A stretch of DNA of 64,000 nucleotides from Myceligenerans pegani (GCF_014892515.1 NZ_JADBGR010000043.1:1-64000); one strand, 5' to 3'; numbered from the stretch's first letter, positions 7,830 to 17,751 are shown. The notes: generated by a model from the letters alone, not told the origin. Translations and numbers: made by a program.

Positions 7830-9491
7830 CTACCAGTCCACCTGCGGGGTGGGGTGGTAGGTGACGCCGTCGCGGCGCCATGCCGCCGCCTCGGTCGCGA
7901 TCCGGCTCCGGAAGGACTCCCAGTTCCTGACTTCCTGCGGCGTCCACGCCGTCTCGGCCACGGCCGCGAGCCGGGGGAGCAGCATGGAGAACAGGTCGTC
8001 CCGCGTCACCAGGGTCTCCGTCCACACGCACGCGGACACGCCGTCGACGGACTCCGCGGGCAGCCCGTCGATCGTCGCGGCCGGATCCCACTCGTAGGAG
8101 TCGCGCAGCTCCACGAACCCGGCCCACTGCAGGCCCAGCGGGTGCTCGGGCGTGTACTTCATGTCCAGGTAGGTCCGTTCCGCCGGGGCCATGACGAACC
8201 GGGCGCCCGCCTCGGCGGCGCGCAGGAAGGCGTCGGGCTCCGCGCGGGGGTCCCAGTAGTGCAGGACCGTCCCGGCGTGTACGGGCGAGCCCGCGGCGAC
8301 GCGGAGGTCATCGGCGACGACGGCGGTCGCGGGGCCGTGGTCAACCGTCCCCGCCGAACCGCTCGCCGGCAGCGCCGCCGCACCGCCCGCCGTCGCGCCG
8401 CCGGCCGCCGCAAGCGCCGCCGCGGCCGTCTCCGCGTCCCCGTGCCCGGCACCGGCGGCCTCCTGCCACGCGGCCGGCGTCTTGCCCGACGACGCGACGA
8501 TCTCCTGGCACAGCTCCACGAACCCCAGGTACTCCTCGGTCTCCATGCGGTGGACCTCGTCCCCGCCGAAGTGCACCCACTCGCCGTGGGTCATCCGCGC
8601 GACGTCGCCCAGTACGTCGCGCAGGAACGGCTCCGTGGCCGGCAGGTCGAGGTACAGGCGGGAGAATCCGACCTCGATGCCCTCGTAGGTGTCGGTCGGC
8701 CGGCCGTCGGGGTTCAGCTCGCCGTAGGCGTGCGTCGCCGCGTTGACGTGCCCCGGCAGGTCGATCTCGGGGACGACGACGATCCCCCGGGCAGCCGCGT
8801 ACTCCTGCAGTTCCGCGTAGTCGTCCACGCCGAGGTACCCGCCCGGGTCGCCGTTCACGGCGCCCTGCGAGGAGCGCGCCACCAGGTCCGGGCGCGAGGG
8901 GATCTCGAGGCGCCAGCCCTGGTCGTCCGTGAGGTGCAGGCCGAGGCGGTTCATCTTGTACCGGCCGAGCAGGTCGACGACGGCGCGCAGGTCGTCGGGC
9001 CCGAAGAAGTGCCGTGCGATGTCGAGGGAGAGCCCGCGCCACCCGTATCGCGGCGCGTCGTGCACGACGACGGCCGTCACCTCGCCCGGGTGCCCCGCCG
9101 CCTGGGCCGCGCCGGCGATCTGGGCCAGCGTCCGCAGGCCGTGCAGCAGGCCGGACCGCGCGGGGGCGGCCACGACGACGCCGCCCGCGGTCACCGTGAG
9201 CGTGTACCGCTCGGGGTGCGACGACGTCTCCGGGCCGGCGGCCTCGTCGACGCGCAGCTCCAGCGGCACAGCGGGGGACGAACCGGCGAGTGACGTCTCC
9301 GTGACGGTGACGCCCGCGGGTTCGAGCAGTTCGGCGGCGAGGGAGCGGAGGCCGGGATCGGCGCAACCGTCACCCCCCGGTACGACGTCGGGCACGATCA
9401 CGCGGACACGCGCGAGCTCCACCACCCCCCGGCCCGGCTCGACGCGGACGGGGGCTGGGGTGATCGCCGCGGCGACGTCGTTGTCCGTCAT
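7830..9491 (-). CDS. beta-N-acetylhexosaminidase, GH20
   Basis: A 553-residue family 20 glycoside hydrolase that removes terminal GlcNAc/GalNAc from chitooligosaccharides or glycans. An N-terminal GH20b domain (to about residue 150) is followed by the barrel starting at YGWRGLSLDIARHFF. The catalytic Asp-Glu pair is in VHFGGDEVHRM near residue 306, and LHLTDDQGWRLEI is the family's substrate-binding strand. The start is ATG 9491; the bases upstream are non-coding. No signal peptide is evident, so the enzyme may be intracellular. An Ala/Gly-rich insert of about 50 residues lies after the catalytic motif. The upstream spacer contains AAAG-N4-CTTT and a TATGCT -10 box. Confidence 0.93.
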   Translation of the reverse strand: MTDNDVAAAITPAPVRVEPGRGVVELARVRVIVPDVVPGGDGCADPGLRSLAAELLEPAGVTVTETSLAGSSPAVPLELRVDEAAGPETSSHPERYTLTVTAGGVVVAAPARSGLLHGLRTLAQIAGAAQAAGHPGEVTAVVVHDAPRYGWRGLSLDIARHFFGPDDLRAVVDLLGRYKMNRLGLHLTDDQGWRLEIPSRPDLVARSSQGAVNGDPGGYLGVDDYAELQEYAAARGIVVVPEIDLPGHVNAATHAYGELNPDGRPTDTYEGIEVGFSRLYLDLPATEPFLRDVLGDVARMTHGEWVHFGGDEVHRMETEEYLGFVELCQEIVASSGKTPAAWQEAAGAGHGDAETAAAALAAAGGATAGGAAALPASGSAGTVDHGPATAVVADDLRVAAGSPVHAGTVLHYWDPRAEPDAFLRAAEAGARFVMAPAERTYLDMKYTPEHPLGLQWAGFVELRDSYEWDPAATIDGLPAESVDGVSACVWTETLVTRDDLFSMLLPRLAAVAETAWTPQEVRNWESFRSRIATEAAAWRRDGVTYHPTPQVDW

Positions 9492-9528
9492 AGGCGGCGA
9501 GCATAGCGCCGAATACTGAAAGTAGTCT

Positions 9529-10146
9529 TTACAAATCGGCGCTGGACAAGAGCTCCACGCCCGCACCGCGCATCTCGGCGCGGGCCTGCTCGCCCTGCTC
9601 GGGGGACACGGGAGCGGTGAGATCGGTGAGCACGCGGGTCGCGAGGCCGCCGCGGCGCGCGTCGAGCGCGGTCTGCTTCACGCAGTGCGACTCGGCGAGG
9701 CCCACCACGTCGACCGCACCGATGCCCGCGTCGGTGAGGATCGTCTCGAGCGAGCGCCCCGCCTCGTCGGCGCCGTCGAACCCGGAGTAGCCGTGGTCGT
9801 ACTGGCCCTTCTTCACGTGGGCGTCGGCGTCGATGTCGGCCAGGGCGGGGTGCAGTTCCGCGTTGGGCGTGTCCGCGACGCCGTGCGGGGGCCACGAGTT
9901 CACGAAGTCGGGGGTGTCGCTGAAGTGCTCGCCCGGATCGATGTGCCAGTCCTGCGTCGTCAGGATCGCGTCGTACCGGTCGCGGTGCTCCTTGACGTAC
10001 GCGGCGACGTGCTCCGCCACGGCGTTGCCGCCCTCGACACCGAGCTCGCCGCCCTCGCAGAACGTGGGCTGCACGTCCACCACCACGAGTGCCCGACGGG
10101 GCCTGCTCGTCACGAAGCGGCTGGTCTGAGGCCGAATGTCGTCCAT
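9529..10146 (-). CDS. pncA: nicotinamidase
   Basis: A 205-residue isochorismatase-fold amidohydrolase that converts nicotinamide to nicotinate in NAD salvage. The catalytic triad is visible: Asp in ALVVVDVQPTF, Lys in VKKGQYDHGY and nucleophilic Cys in GLAESHCVKQTA. The metal-binding set is Asp-x-His in TTQDWHIDPGEHF with the later His. Length and motif order fit PncA. The gene is cytosolic, lies 37 bases upstream of the hexosaminidase gene on the same strand, and may be co-transcribed with it, although there is no functional link. Confidence 0.93.
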   Translation of the reverse strand: MDDIRPQTSRFVTSRPRRALVVVDVQPTFCEGGELGVEGGNAVAEHVAAYVKEHRDRYDAILTTQDWHIDPGEHFSDTPDFVNSWPPHGVADTPNAELHPALADIDADAHVKKGQYDHGYSGFDGADEAGRSLETILTDAGIGAVDVVGLAESHCVKQTALDARRGGLATRVLTDLTAPVSPEQGEQARAEMRGAGVELLSSADL

Positions 10147-10192
10147 GTACCTAGCCTGCCACCGGCGGGGCAGGCTGCGGTAGCCCCCTCGG

Positions 10193-10546
10193 TCACAGGA
10201 ACGACCACCGCGTCCGCACGCGCAGCTCGGCGAAGTGGGACTCCCACTCCTGGCGGCACTCCTGCGGCAGGTTGAGCACCGGCCACATACGGATCAGGAC
10301 CTCCTTGTTCAGGAGATCCCGCTGGTCGCGCACGGTCCCGTCGCGGACCGTGACGGAGTACAGGTCCCAGAGCTGGGACTCGTCCTCGACGTCGAACGAC
10401 ACGTACCGGGTGCCGGTGATGTGGGATCCGGCCTTGACCGTGCCCGACACGGGCCCGCTCAGCTCGTCCAGCGAGCCCGGGCGCGCGTAGGGGGACTGGT
10501 ACGAGAATCCCGCCGCTGCCAGGGAGTATCCGGGGTGACCATCCAT
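10193..10546 (-). CDS. conserved-looking hypothetical protein
   Basis: A 117-residue acidic, soluble-looking protein without signal peptide or membrane helix. Segments such as GTRYVSFDVEDESQLWDLYSV and LLNKEVLIRMWPVLNLP suggest alternating strands and an amphipathic helix, and codon use matches the neighbours. I do not recognise the family. It sits upstream of pncA on the same strand with 46 bases between, and has an AT-richer promoter region upstream containing a 7-bp inverted repeat. Confidence 0.6.
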   Translation of the reverse strand: MDGHPGYSLAAAGFSYQSPYARPGSLDELSGPVSGTVKAGSHITGTRYVSFDVEDESQLWDLYSVTVRDGTVRDQRDLLNKEVLIRMWPVLNLPQECRQEWESHFAELRVRTRWSFL

Positions 10547-10602
10547 GACCCGACGCTAGGACGGTGTTCGCGGAACGCATAGATATGACTGTGATAAAAC
10601 TT

Positions 10603-10624
10603 CACCCCTACATGACGAGGGGTG
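10603..10624. promoter_or_regulatory. inverted repeat upstream of the hypothetical gene
   Basis: CACCCCT and AGGGGTG form perfect 7-bp arms around eight bases. The repeat lies in the only AT-rich stretch of this neighbourhood, about 60 bases upstream of the hypothetical gene's ATG and downstream of the rsmI stop. It could be an operator or a weak terminator for rsmI. Nothing else is visible in this 159-base gap. Confidence 0.35.
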
Positions 10625-10705
10625 GCGAACGTCAAAGCAAAGGCAGTGCGATCTGCCTGGTCAAGCTGCATTCGGGAATGGTCTTCACCTTCGACGCCCG
10701 CGGAG

Positions 10706-11575
10706 TCATCGCGCCGCCAGCGCCGCCGCGTACAGGTCGCGCTTGGGCAGGCCCGTCGCCTCCGCCACCGCCGCGACCGCCGTCTTGAGCCGCTCACCGC
10801 CCGCCACCCGGTCGAGCACCTCGCCGACGACGTCGTCCACGCTTGCCGCGGGAGCGGGCGGCGCGCCGGCGACCACCACGCAGATCTCGCCGCGGAGCTG
10901 CGTACCGTCCGCGCGGGCGGCGAGCTCCCCGAGCCCGCCGCGCAGCACCTCCTCGTACGTCTTGGTGAGCTCGCGGCAGACCGCTCCCGGGCGGTCGTCG
11001 CCGAATGCCCGGGCCATCGCGGCGAGCGTGTCCGCGATCCGGTGCGGGGCCTCGAAGAAGACCATCGTGCGCGGCTCGGTCGCGAGCGCGGCGAGGCTCC
11101 GGGCCCGTTCGCCGGGCTTGCGCGGCGGGAAGCCCTCGAAGGTGAAGCGGTCCGTGGGCAGGCCGGACAGGGCGAGGGCGGTGAGCACGGCCGAGGGGCC
11201 GGGCGCCGCGGTGACGCGCAGCCCGCGTTCGATCGCGCGGGCGACGACGCGGTAGCCGGGGTCGCTGACGGACGGCATCCCGGCGTCCGTCACGACGGCG
11301 ACGGTGCCCCCGGACGCGACGGTGTCGAGCAGGTCGTCGGCGCGGGCGGTCTCGTTGTGCTCGTGGAAGCTGACGACCCGGCCGGCGACCTTCACCCCGA
11401 GCCGGCCGGCGAGCGCGTGCAGGCGCCGGGTGTCCTCGGCGGCGACGACGTCGGCGTCGGCCAGGAGGCGCAGCAGGCGGCCGGAGGCGTCGTCGGTGTT
11501 GCCGATCGGGGTGGCGGCGAGGACCAGGGCGCCGCCGTCCGACGTCGTACCCGGTGAACCTGTCGAAGTTGTCAC
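10706..11575 (-). CDS. rsmI: 16S rRNA (cytidine1402-2'-O)-methyltransferase RsmI
   Basis: A 289-residue SAM-dependent methyltransferase of the tetrapyrrole-methylase fold that modifies C1402 of 16S rRNA in the decoding site. The family start [15 protein letters not shown], the VVAAEDTRR strand, [23 protein letters not shown] and [31 protein letters not shown] are all present. A GTG at 11575 is chosen; an in-frame GTG at 11584 is equally possible. The gene diverges from the mannosyltransferase with about 30 bases between start codons, so the transcripts are probably leaderless. The same head-to-head pair is known from mycobacteria (Rv1002c/Rv1003). Confidence 0.93.
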   Translation of the reverse strand: MTTSTGSPGTTSDGGALVLAATPIGNTDDASGRLLRLLADADVVAAEDTRRLHALAGRLGVKVAGRVVSFHEHNETARADDLLDTVASGGTVAVVTDAGMPSVSDPGYRVVARAIERGLRVTAAPGPSAVLTALALSGLPTDRFTFEGFPPRKPGERARSLAALATEPRTMVFFEAPHRIADTLAAMARAFGDDRPGAVCRELTKTYEEVLRGGLGELAARADGTQLRGEICVVVAGAPPAPAASVDDVVGEVLDRVAGGERLKTAVAAVAEATGLPKRDLYAAALAAR

Positions 11576-11608
11576 GGTGCCCACGATCCCACGCCCTATG
11601 CTGGCCCG

Positions 11609-13360
11609 GTGCCCCAGCACGACGCGAGCAGAGACCCCCGGACTGTTCCCACCGAGACGGCCGGCGCCGCGCCCGCGGTGACGGCCGAGGTCGCCTTCCC
11701 TCCGGCTCCGGTCGGTGACGGCCGCCCCACGCGGGAGCGGCTCCTGGCCGACCTGCTCGGCGCGCGCCGCCTGCGGCTGGGGGTCACCTTGGCGGATCGC
11801 TTCTGGGGCTGGGCCGGAACGGTGGCCGTCGTCCTCGTGGCGGCCTTCGCGCGACTGTGGGACCTGGGGCGGCCGGCGGAACTGGTCTTCGACGAGACCT
11901 ACTACGTCAAGGAGGGCTGGTCGCTGGCGAGCCTCGGCTACGAGGCCGCCTGGCCGGAGGAGCCGAACCCGGCGTTCGAGGCGGGCGACGTCAGCTCGTA
12001 CCTGACGGGCGAGGCCGAGTACGTGGTCCATCCACCGATCGGCAAGTGGATGATCGCGCTCGGGATGCGGCTGGCGGGCGGTGCCACGGAGTCCTGGCAG
12101 TGGCGGATCGCGAGCGCGGTGGTCGGCATCCTGGCGGTGCTGCTGCTGGTGCGGATCGCGCGGCGGCTGTTCGCGTCGTCGGCGCTCGGTGTGCTCGCCG
12201 GCCTGCTGTTCGCGGTCGACGGCGAGGCGATCGTGCATTCCCGTACCGGCCTGCTGGACCAGTTCCTCATGTTCTGGGTGCTCGTGGCGTTCGGGTGCCT
12301 GGTGATGGACCGGGAGTGGGGACGACGGCGGCTGGCCGAGCGGGTGGCGCATCTCGTGGACGCGGGGAGCGACGTCGGCCTGTACGGGCCCCGGATCGGG
12401 TTCCGGTGGTGGCGGCTGGCGGCCGCGGTCTCGCTGGGCCTGGCGTGCGGGGTGAAGTGGTCCGCGCTGTGGTTCGTGGTGGCGTTCGGGCTGCTCACCG
12501 TGTTCTGGGACCTCGGCGCGCGGCGCACGGCGGGCATCGGGCGGTGGTCGGAGGACGGGGTGCTGTCCGACGTCGTGCCGACCGCCCTGATCATGCTGCC
12601 CACCATCGTCCTGGTGTACGTCGCGACGTGGACGGGCTGGTTCGCCAACCGGATGTCGTACATGCGGGACTGGGCCGCGGTGAACGGGCACGAGGCGCCC
12701 GGCTGGTGGCCGGGCTGGGCCGACGGCGCCTGGCAGTCGGGCCGGTCGCTGTGGGAGTACCACCACAAGATGTGGGGTTTCCACACGACGCTCGACTCGG
12801 AGCACAGCTACGCCGCGCATCCGCTGGGCTGGATCGTGCAGTCGCGGCCGACGTCGTTCTTCTGGGAAAGGTTCTCCCCCGGTCAGGGGCCGTGCCCCGC
12901 GGACGTGACGCACGACTGCGCGACCGCCGTGACCTCGCTCGGCAACCCGATCATCTGGTGGCTCGGCGCGGTCGCGCTCCTGGTCTCGCTGGTGCTGGCG
13001 ATCATGCTGCGGGACTGGCGGGCGTCCGGCCCGCTGGCCGCGGTCGCGGCGGGCTGGCTGCCGTGGTTCCTGTACTCGTGGCCGGTCGCCGAGTTCCTCG
13101 GCGGGGTGTCGCGCACGATCTTCACGTTCTACACGATCGTGTTCGCGCCGTTCCTGATCCTGACGATCGTGCACGTCGTCGGCGCGCTGCTGGACCTGAC
13201 CGAGGACGATCCGCCCGCCCGGCGCGCCGTCGGCTGGGTCACGGGCGCGGTGGCGGCGGTGATCGTGGGCGTGAGCGTGCTCTTCTACCCGATCTGGACG
13301 GCGATGCCGGTGCCCTACGACTACTGGCACAGCCTGATGTGGCTGCCGAGCTGGATCTGA
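11609..13360 (+). CDS. pmt: polyprenol-phosphate-mannose protein O-mannosyltransferase
   Basis: A 583-residue integral membrane GT39 enzyme that transfers mannose from polyprenyl-phosphate-mannose to Ser/Thr of exported proteins. After a 60-residue cytosolic tail comes the first membrane helix and the catalytic loop [14 protein letters not shown], whose Asp-Glu is essential in this family. The [12 protein letters not shown] motif and about ten further helices follow, with WWPGW and [12 protein letters not shown] in the external loop. GTG 11609 is six to seven bases after a TATGCT box, suggesting a leaderless transcript. The annotation is secure by motif and by the conserved rsmI neighbour. 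Confidence 0.94.
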   Translation: MPQHDASRDPRTVPTETAGAAPAVTAEVAFPPAPVGDGRPTRERLLADLLGARRLRLGVTLADRFWGWAGTVAVVLVAAFARLWDLGRPAELVFDETYYVKEGWSLASLGYEAAWPEEPNPAFEAGDVSSYLTGEAEYVVHPPIGKWMIALGMRLAGGATESWQWRIASAVVGILAVLLLVRIARRLFASSALGVLAGLLFAVDGEAIVHSRTGLLDQFLMFWVLVAFGCLVMDREWGRRRLAERVAHLVDAGSDVGLYGPRIGFRWWRLAAAVSLGLACGVKWSALWFVVAFGLLTVFWDLGARRTAGIGRWSEDGVLSDVVPTALIMLPTIVLVYVATWTGWFANRMSYMRDWAAVNGHEAPGWWPGWADGAWQSGRSLWEYHHKMWGFHTTLDSEHSYAAHPLGWIVQSRPTSFFWERFSPGQGPCPADVTHDCATAVTSLGNPIIWWLGAVALLVSLVLAIMLRDWRASGPLAAVAAGWLPWFLYSWPVAEFLGGVSRTIFTFYTIVFAPFLILTIVHVVGALLDLTEDDPPARRAVGWVTGAVAAVIVGVSVLFYPIWTAMPVPYDYWHSLMWLPSWI

Positions 13361-13367
13361 TGATGCC

Positions 13368-13376
13368 TGTGGACAA
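13368..13376 (-). other. isolated DnaA box
   Basis: TGTGGACAA, read on the minus strand as TTGTCCACA, matches the DnaA-box form preferred in actinobacteria. It lies between the pmt stop and metG, within the metG upstream region. A near-match TGTGGACAG occurs at 19442-19450 upstream of rsmA. Possible DnaA regulation of translation genes is an inference. Confidence 0.35.
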
Positions 13377-13463
13377 CCGGCAGCTTCCCGGGTGGTGCAG
13401 GCCATAGGATTGGGCGAGGCCGGTTCCGGCCGTTCCCGCCTGAACGAAATGGAGCTTCCAGCG

Positions 13464-15182
13464 ATGGCTCGCCACCTTGTGACCAGTGCGCTTCCGTACA
13501 TCAACGGCGTCAAGCATCTGGGGAACATGGTCGGCTCGATGCTCCCCGCGGACGTGTACGCCCGCTACCTGCGCCAGCGCGGCCACGACGTCCTGTACAT
13601 CTGCGCCACCGACGAGCACGGCACGCCCGCCGAGCTGGCCGCGGCCAAGGCGAACGTCCCGGTCGCGGAATTCTGCGCGCAGGCGCACGAGACGCAGAAG
13701 GCGATCTACGAGGGCTTCAGCCTGCGGTTCGACTACTTCGGCCGCAGCTCGTCCGAGCAGAACGCGGAGATCACGCAGCACTTCGCACGGAAGCTGCACG
13801 AGAACGGCTTCATCGAGGAGCGGGCCATCCGCCAGGTGTACTCGCCGGAGGACGGCCGGTTTCTGCCGGACCGCTACGTCGAGGGAACCTGCCCGCACTG
13901 CGGCTACGACAAGGCGCGGGGTGACCAGTGCGAGAACTGCACCCGCGTGCTCGACCCGACCGATCTGATCGAGCCGCGCTCGGCGATCAGCGGTTCCACC
14001 GATCTCGAGATCCGGGAGACCAAGCACCTCTTCCTGCTGCAGTCGAAGCTGCAGGGCGAGGTCGAGGCGTGGCTCGACGAGCACAGCAAGGACTGGCCGC
14101 TCCTGTCGACGTCGATCGCCCGTAAGTGGCTCGCCGAGGGCCTGCAGGACCGGGCGATCACGCGCGACCTGGAGTGGGGCGTCCCCGTCCCGGCCGACAC
14201 GTGGCCCGAGCTGGCGGCCGAGGGCAAGGTCTTCTACGTCTGGTTCGACGCCCCGATCGAGTACATCGGCGCCACCAAGGAGTGGTCCGATGCCGCGCCG
14301 CAGGGCGAGACCCGCGACTGGAAGTCCTGGTGGTACGAGGCCGGCGACGTCCGCTACACGCAGTTCATGGCCAAGGACAACGTCCCGTTCCATACGGTGA
14401 TGTTCCCCGCGACGCAGCTCGGCGTCCGCGAGCCGTGGACCATGACCGACTACGTCAAGGGCTTCTCCTGGCTCACCTACTACGGCGGCAAGTTCTCCAC
14501 CTCGCAGCGGCGCGGCATCTTCACCGACGCCGCCCTGGAGATCCTGCCGAGCGACTACTGGCGGTACTTCCTGATCGCCAACGCGCCGGAGTCCGACGAC
14601 TCCTCCTTCACCTGGGAGCACTTCGCCTCCACGGTCAACAAGGACCTCGCCGACACCCTCGGCAACTTCGTCAACCGCGTGCTGACCTTCTCCGTGAAGA
14701 AGTTCGGCGACACCGTTCCGTCCGGCGGGGCGCCGGGCGAGGCGGAGGAGCGGCTGGGCGCCGAGGTGTCCCGCCTGCTCGCGGAGCTCGAGGAGCACCT
14801 GGAGGCACTCGAGTACCGCAAGTCGGCGTCCGCCCTGCGTGCCCTGTGGTCGGCCGGGAACGCGTACCTGGTCGAGAAGGAGCCCTGGAAGCAGGTCAAG
14901 ACCGATCCGGACGCCGCCGCGCTCTCTCTGCGCACGGCGATGAACCTGATCAGGCTCTACGCCGTCGTCTCCGAGCCGTTCGTCCCGGCCACGGCGGCGA
15001 CCCTCCGCGGCGTCTTCGCCCTGGACGACGACGCCACATGGGTCAGCCCCGAGGAGGCGCGGGCTCTCGACGCCGTCCCGGCCGGTACCTCTCTCACGGT
15101 CCCGCCGGTCCTGTTCGCGAAGCTGACCGACGACGACGTCGCCGGGTACGTCGAGCGCTTCGGCGGCACCGGCGCGGAGTGA
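13464..15182 (+). CDS. metG: methionyl-tRNA synthetase
   Basis: A 572-residue class I synthetase that charges tRNA-Met. The HIGH-like region is [15 protein letters not shown] at the N-terminus, the zinc knuckle is [17 protein letters not shown] (two C-x2-C pairs) near residues 140-157, and the KMSKS-like loop is [11 protein letters not shown] near residue 350. The C-terminal helical anticodon domain follows; no extra tRNA-binding EMAP domain is present. ATG 13464 is chosen for its AUGGAG-type site and because homologues begin at [12 protein letters not shown]. tatD starts nine bases after the stop, so the two are co-transcribed. Confidence 0.97.
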   Translation: MARHLVTSALPYINGVKHLGNMVGSMLPADVYARYLRQRGHDVLYICATDEHGTPAELAAAKANVPVAEFCAQAHETQKAIYEGFSLRFDYFGRSSSEQNAEITQHFARKLHENGFIEERAIRQVYSPEDGRFLPDRYVEGTCPHCGYDKARGDQCENCTRVLDPTDLIEPRSAISGSTDLEIRETKHLFLLQSKLQGEVEAWLDEHSKDWPLLSTSIARKWLAEGLQDRAITRDLEWGVPVPADTWPELAAEGKVFYVWFDAPIEYIGATKEWSDAAPQGETRDWKSWWYEAGDVRYTQFMAKDNVPFHTVMFPATQLGVREPWTMTDYVKGFSWLTYYGGKFSTSQRRGIFTDAALEILPSDYWRYFLIANAPESDDSSFTWEHFASTVNKDLADTLGNFVNRVLTFSVKKFGDTVPSGGAPGEAEERLGAEVSRLLAELEEHLEALEYRKSASALRALWSAGNAYLVEKEPWKQVKTDPDAAALSLRTAMNLIRLYAVVSEPFVPATAATLRGVFALDDDATWVSPEEARALDAVPAGTSLTVPPVLFAKLTDDDVAGYVERFGGTGAE

Positions 15183-15191
15183 CCGAGGACC

Positions 15192-16133
15192 ATGGCCCGT
15201 AAGCGCGATCGCGGATTCCCCGCGGATCCCGAGCCGTTGCCCGTGCCCGTCGTCGACAACCACACCCACCTCGATCACATCGGCGCGGTGCTGCCCGACG
15301 ACGTGCCGGCGCCCACCCCGGCCGAGCACCTCGCCCGTGCGGCCGCCGCGGGCGTGGACCGGGTCGTCCAGGTGGGCTGCGATCTGGAGTCGGCGCGCTG
15401 GACGGCGGCGCTCCTGTCGCCGTCGACCGCCGGGTCGGGGGCACGCGTGGACGTCTCCCAGGTGCTCGGCGCCGTGGCGATCCATCCCAACGAGGCGACC
15501 CTGCACGCCGGGGTGGACGAGGTCGGGCCTGACGGCCTCGAACCCGAGTCCGAGGAGCGGCACGGGACGTCCCTCGACGACGCGATCGCCGAGATCGCCG
15601 ATCTCGCCCGTCGCCACGAACGGATCCGTGCGATCGGCGAGACCGGCATGGACCTGTTCCGCACCGGGCCGAAGGGCGAGGCGGTGCAACGCGAGTCCTT
15701 CCGCGCGCACATCGCGCTGGCCAAGGAACTCGGACTCGCGCTGCAGATCCACGACCGCGACGCGCACACGCAGGTCATCGAGGTCCTCCTAGCCGACGGC
15801 GCCCCCGAGCGCACCGTCTTCCACTGCTTCTCGGGCGACGCCGAGATGGCCCGCGTCTGCGCCGAGCGGGGCTGGTACCTCTCGTTCGCCGGTCCGGTCA
15901 CCTTCCGGCCGAACGACGGGCTGCGGGCGGCGCTCGCGGAGACACCGCGCGAGCTGCTCCTGCTCGAGACCGACGCTCCCTACCTCACCCCGCATCCGTT
16001 TCGGGGCCGCCCGAACGCTCCGTTCGCGGCGGTTCACACGGCCCGCTTCATGGCCGATTTTCTCGGCGCTGACCTGGGAAAACTCTGCTCGGAGATCAGT
16101 GCCGCCTCGGAGGCTGTCTACGGCAATTGGTGA
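15192..16133 (+). CDS. tatD: TatD-family metal-dependent deoxyribonuclease
   Basis: A 313-residue TIM-barrel hydrolase of the TatD family, cytosolic 3'-5' nucleases involved in DNA repair or degradation. Metal ligands are visible in order: HxH in DNHTHLDH, Glu in AIGETGMD, His in LQIHDRD, His in VFHCFSGD and Asp in LLETDAPYLTP. There is an extended N-terminal loop (residues 20-60) compared with enterobacterial TatD, as in other actinobacteria. It is nine bases from metG and is followed at once by the first rpfB-like gene, the order seen at the mycobacterial rpfB locus. Confidence 0.94.
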   Translation: MARKRDRGFPADPEPLPVPVVDNHTHLDHIGAVLPDDVPAPTPAEHLARAAAAGVDRVVQVGCDLESARWTAALLSPSTAGSGARVDVSQVLGAVAIHPNEATLHAGVDEVGPDGLEPESEERHGTSLDDAIAEIADLARRHERIRAIGETGMDLFRTGPKGEAVQRESFRAHIALAKELGLALQIHDRDAHTQVIEVLLADGAPERTVFHCFSGDAEMARVCAERGWYLSFAGPVTFRPNDGLRAALAETPRELLLLETDAPYLTPHPFRGRPNAPFAAVHTARFMADFLGADLGKLCSEISAASEAVYGNW

Positions 16134-16137
16134 CAGA

Positions 16138-16149
16138 GGGACATGTCCC
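16138..16149. promoter_or_regulatory. 12-bp perfect palindrome upstream of the first rpfB-like gene
   Basis: GGGACATGTCCC begins five bases after the tatD stop and about 50 bases upstream of the GTG start of the next gene. A TACCGT -10-like box lies at 16184-16189. The palindrome could be an operator upstream of that promoter. It does not fit the actinobacterial LexA box. Confidence 0.4.
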
Positions 16150-16198
16150 CCTCGGCGGGCTTTCCAGACGGCCCGCGTTCCGTTACCGTCTTGTGCTC

Positions 16199-17554
16199 GT
16201 GGCAGACCATACGACCGTGAGATCGCGGCGGGAGCTGGGCGCAGCGCGCTTCGCCGACCCGTCCGCGGCTCCCAGACGACCGGCCGGGAACGCCGGCGGT
16301 CCCTGGTCGAGCGACAAGCCGCGCCAGTCCGACGGCCCGCGCCGCCGCTCCAGGGGAGCGCACGCGGCGCCCGCCGAGCCGCTGAGCATCAAGCCGCCGG
16401 AATGGCTGGCCAAGGCGCCGGTGCGGATCGGCGTGCAGACCGCCGTCCTCGGTAGCCTGGTCGCCGTCACCGGCACCTACGCCGCGCAGGCCAAGACCGT
16501 CACCATCGACTACAACGGCGACGTCCGGACCGTCGACGCCTACGGCACCTCGGTCGCCGAGATCCTCAGGTCGCAGCACATCACCCCCGGCCGGGCCGAC
16601 GTTGTCACGCCGGCCGTCGACGCGGACGCCAAGGACGGCTCCGTCATCGTGGTGCGCACCATGCGGACGGTCGACGTCGAGATCGACGGCCAGACCACGC
16701 GCATGGAGACCACCGCCGGGACCGTCGGCGAGCTCCTCGCGCTCATCGGTGAGCGGGGGAGGGGCGCGGTCGCCTCGGCGTCCCGCTCGGAGCCGCTCGG
16801 CCGCGAGCCCATCCGCGTCTCGACCATGAAGACCGTCCACGTCTCCGTGGACGGCGAGACCCTTCCCGTCAAGTCGACGCAGCCCACCGTCGGCGGCATG
16901 CTCGCCGAGGCCGGCATCGTGCTGAAGGACAAGGACGTGTCGTCGGTCCCGCTGGGCGCCGCGGCCGTGGACGGCATGGTCGTCATGATCAGCCGGGACG
17001 CGTCGTCGAAGACCACTGTCACCGAGACCATCCCGTTCGAGACCAAGACCGTCGAGGACCCGAATCTCCTCGAGGGCGAGGAGATCGTGCAGACCGCCGG
17101 CGTGGCCGGCGAGGCGCGGATCAAGTACGCGATCACCGAGCTCGGCGGCGCCGTCGTCGAGAAGAGGGTGCTGAAGCGCGAGGTCATCAGCGAGCCGGTG
17201 ACCCAGGTGGTCGCCGTCGGCACCATGCGGATCTCCGATGCGCAGGCCGACCCCGACGCGGCCCGTGCGCTGGGCAAGGCCATGGCGGCCGAGCGCGGCT
17301 GGACCGGCGAGCAGTGGAACTGCCTGGAGGCGCTCTGGAACCGGGAGTCCGGCTGGCGCTGGAACGCGGACAACCCGTCGTCGAGCGCCTACGGCATCCC
17401 GCAGGCCCTGCCCGGGTCGAAGATGGCCTCGCACGGCTCCGACTGGCTGACCAACCCGGCCACGCAGATCTCCTGGGGCCTGGAGTACATCGCCGGCCGC
17501 TACGGCAACCCGTGCGGCGCCTGGGCCCACTCGGAGTCCGTGGGCTGGTACTGA
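16199..17554 (+). CDS. RpfB-like DUF348-G5 protein with C-terminal lytic transglycosylase-like domain
   Basis: A 451-residue exported cell-wall protein. A basic cytosolic tail of about 75 residues precedes one membrane helix (VQTAVLGSLVAVTGTYAAQA). Three DUF348 repeats follow (for example VDAYGTSVAEILRSQHI and VKSTQPTVGGMLAEAGI), then a G5 domain (VTETIPFETKTVEDPNLLEGE). The C-terminal 75 residues are lysozyme-like: LEALWNRESGW carries the likely catalytic Glu, then AYGIPQALPGSKM and NPCGAWAHSESVGWY. Classical RpfB has the same front end but an Rpf domain at the end; here an SLT/Apf-like module replaces it. The role is probably peptidoglycan turnover at growth or resuscitation. GTG 16199 is about ten bases after the TACCGT box. 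Confidence 0.88.
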   Translation: MADHTTVRSRRELGAARFADPSAAPRRPAGNAGGPWSSDKPRQSDGPRRRSRGAHAAPAEPLSIKPPEWLAKAPVRIGVQTAVLGSLVAVTGTYAAQAKTVTIDYNGDVRTVDAYGTSVAEILRSQHITPGRADVVTPAVDADAKDGSVIVVRTMRTVDVEIDGQTTRMETTAGTVGELLALIGERGRGAVASASRSEPLGREPIRVSTMKTVHVSVDGETLPVKSTQPTVGGMLAEAGIVLKDKDVSSVPLGAAAVDGMVVMISRDASSKTTVTETIPFETKTVEDPNLLEGEEIVQTAGVAGEARIKYAITELGGAVVEKRVLKREVISEPVTQVVAVGTMRISDAQADPDAARALGKAMAAERGWTGEQWNCLEALWNRESGWRWNADNPSSSAYGIPQALPGSKMASHGSDWLTNPATQISWGLEYIAGRYGNPCGAWAHSESVGWY

Positions 17555-17562
17555 GCTGAGGG

Positions 17563-17581
17563 CCCGCGGGAGACCCGCGGG
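17563..17581 (+). terminator. hairpin terminator after the first rpfB-like gene
   Basis: Two copies of CCCGCGGG separated by AGA make an 8-bp all-GC stem with a three-base loop, nine bases after the stop codon. There is no T-tract, as is common for actinobacterial terminators. Confidence 0.6.
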
Positions 17582-17751
17582 AGGCTACCGCCCTCTCGGC
17601 ATTTCGCAACCGCTCCGGCGGCCCAGAGGGCTGTCCCGGTGCCGTGACGCACTCGTCCCGCAGGACGACGCACAGGTCACGCACATTTTTCACCCGTGAC
17701 GGGAAACACACGCCGCAGATTCGCGAGATCAATAACGGATCGGTTACGGTC

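Noticed and set aside
10564-10788. Small plus-strand gene starting MFAERIDMTV
   Set aside because: It runs into the rsmI gene on the other strand and becomes Pro/Arg-rich; the AT-rich start is more likely promoter DNA.
16138-16149. LexA/SOS box
   Set aside because: The half-sites lack the CGAAC/GTTCG pattern of actinobacterial LexA boxes.
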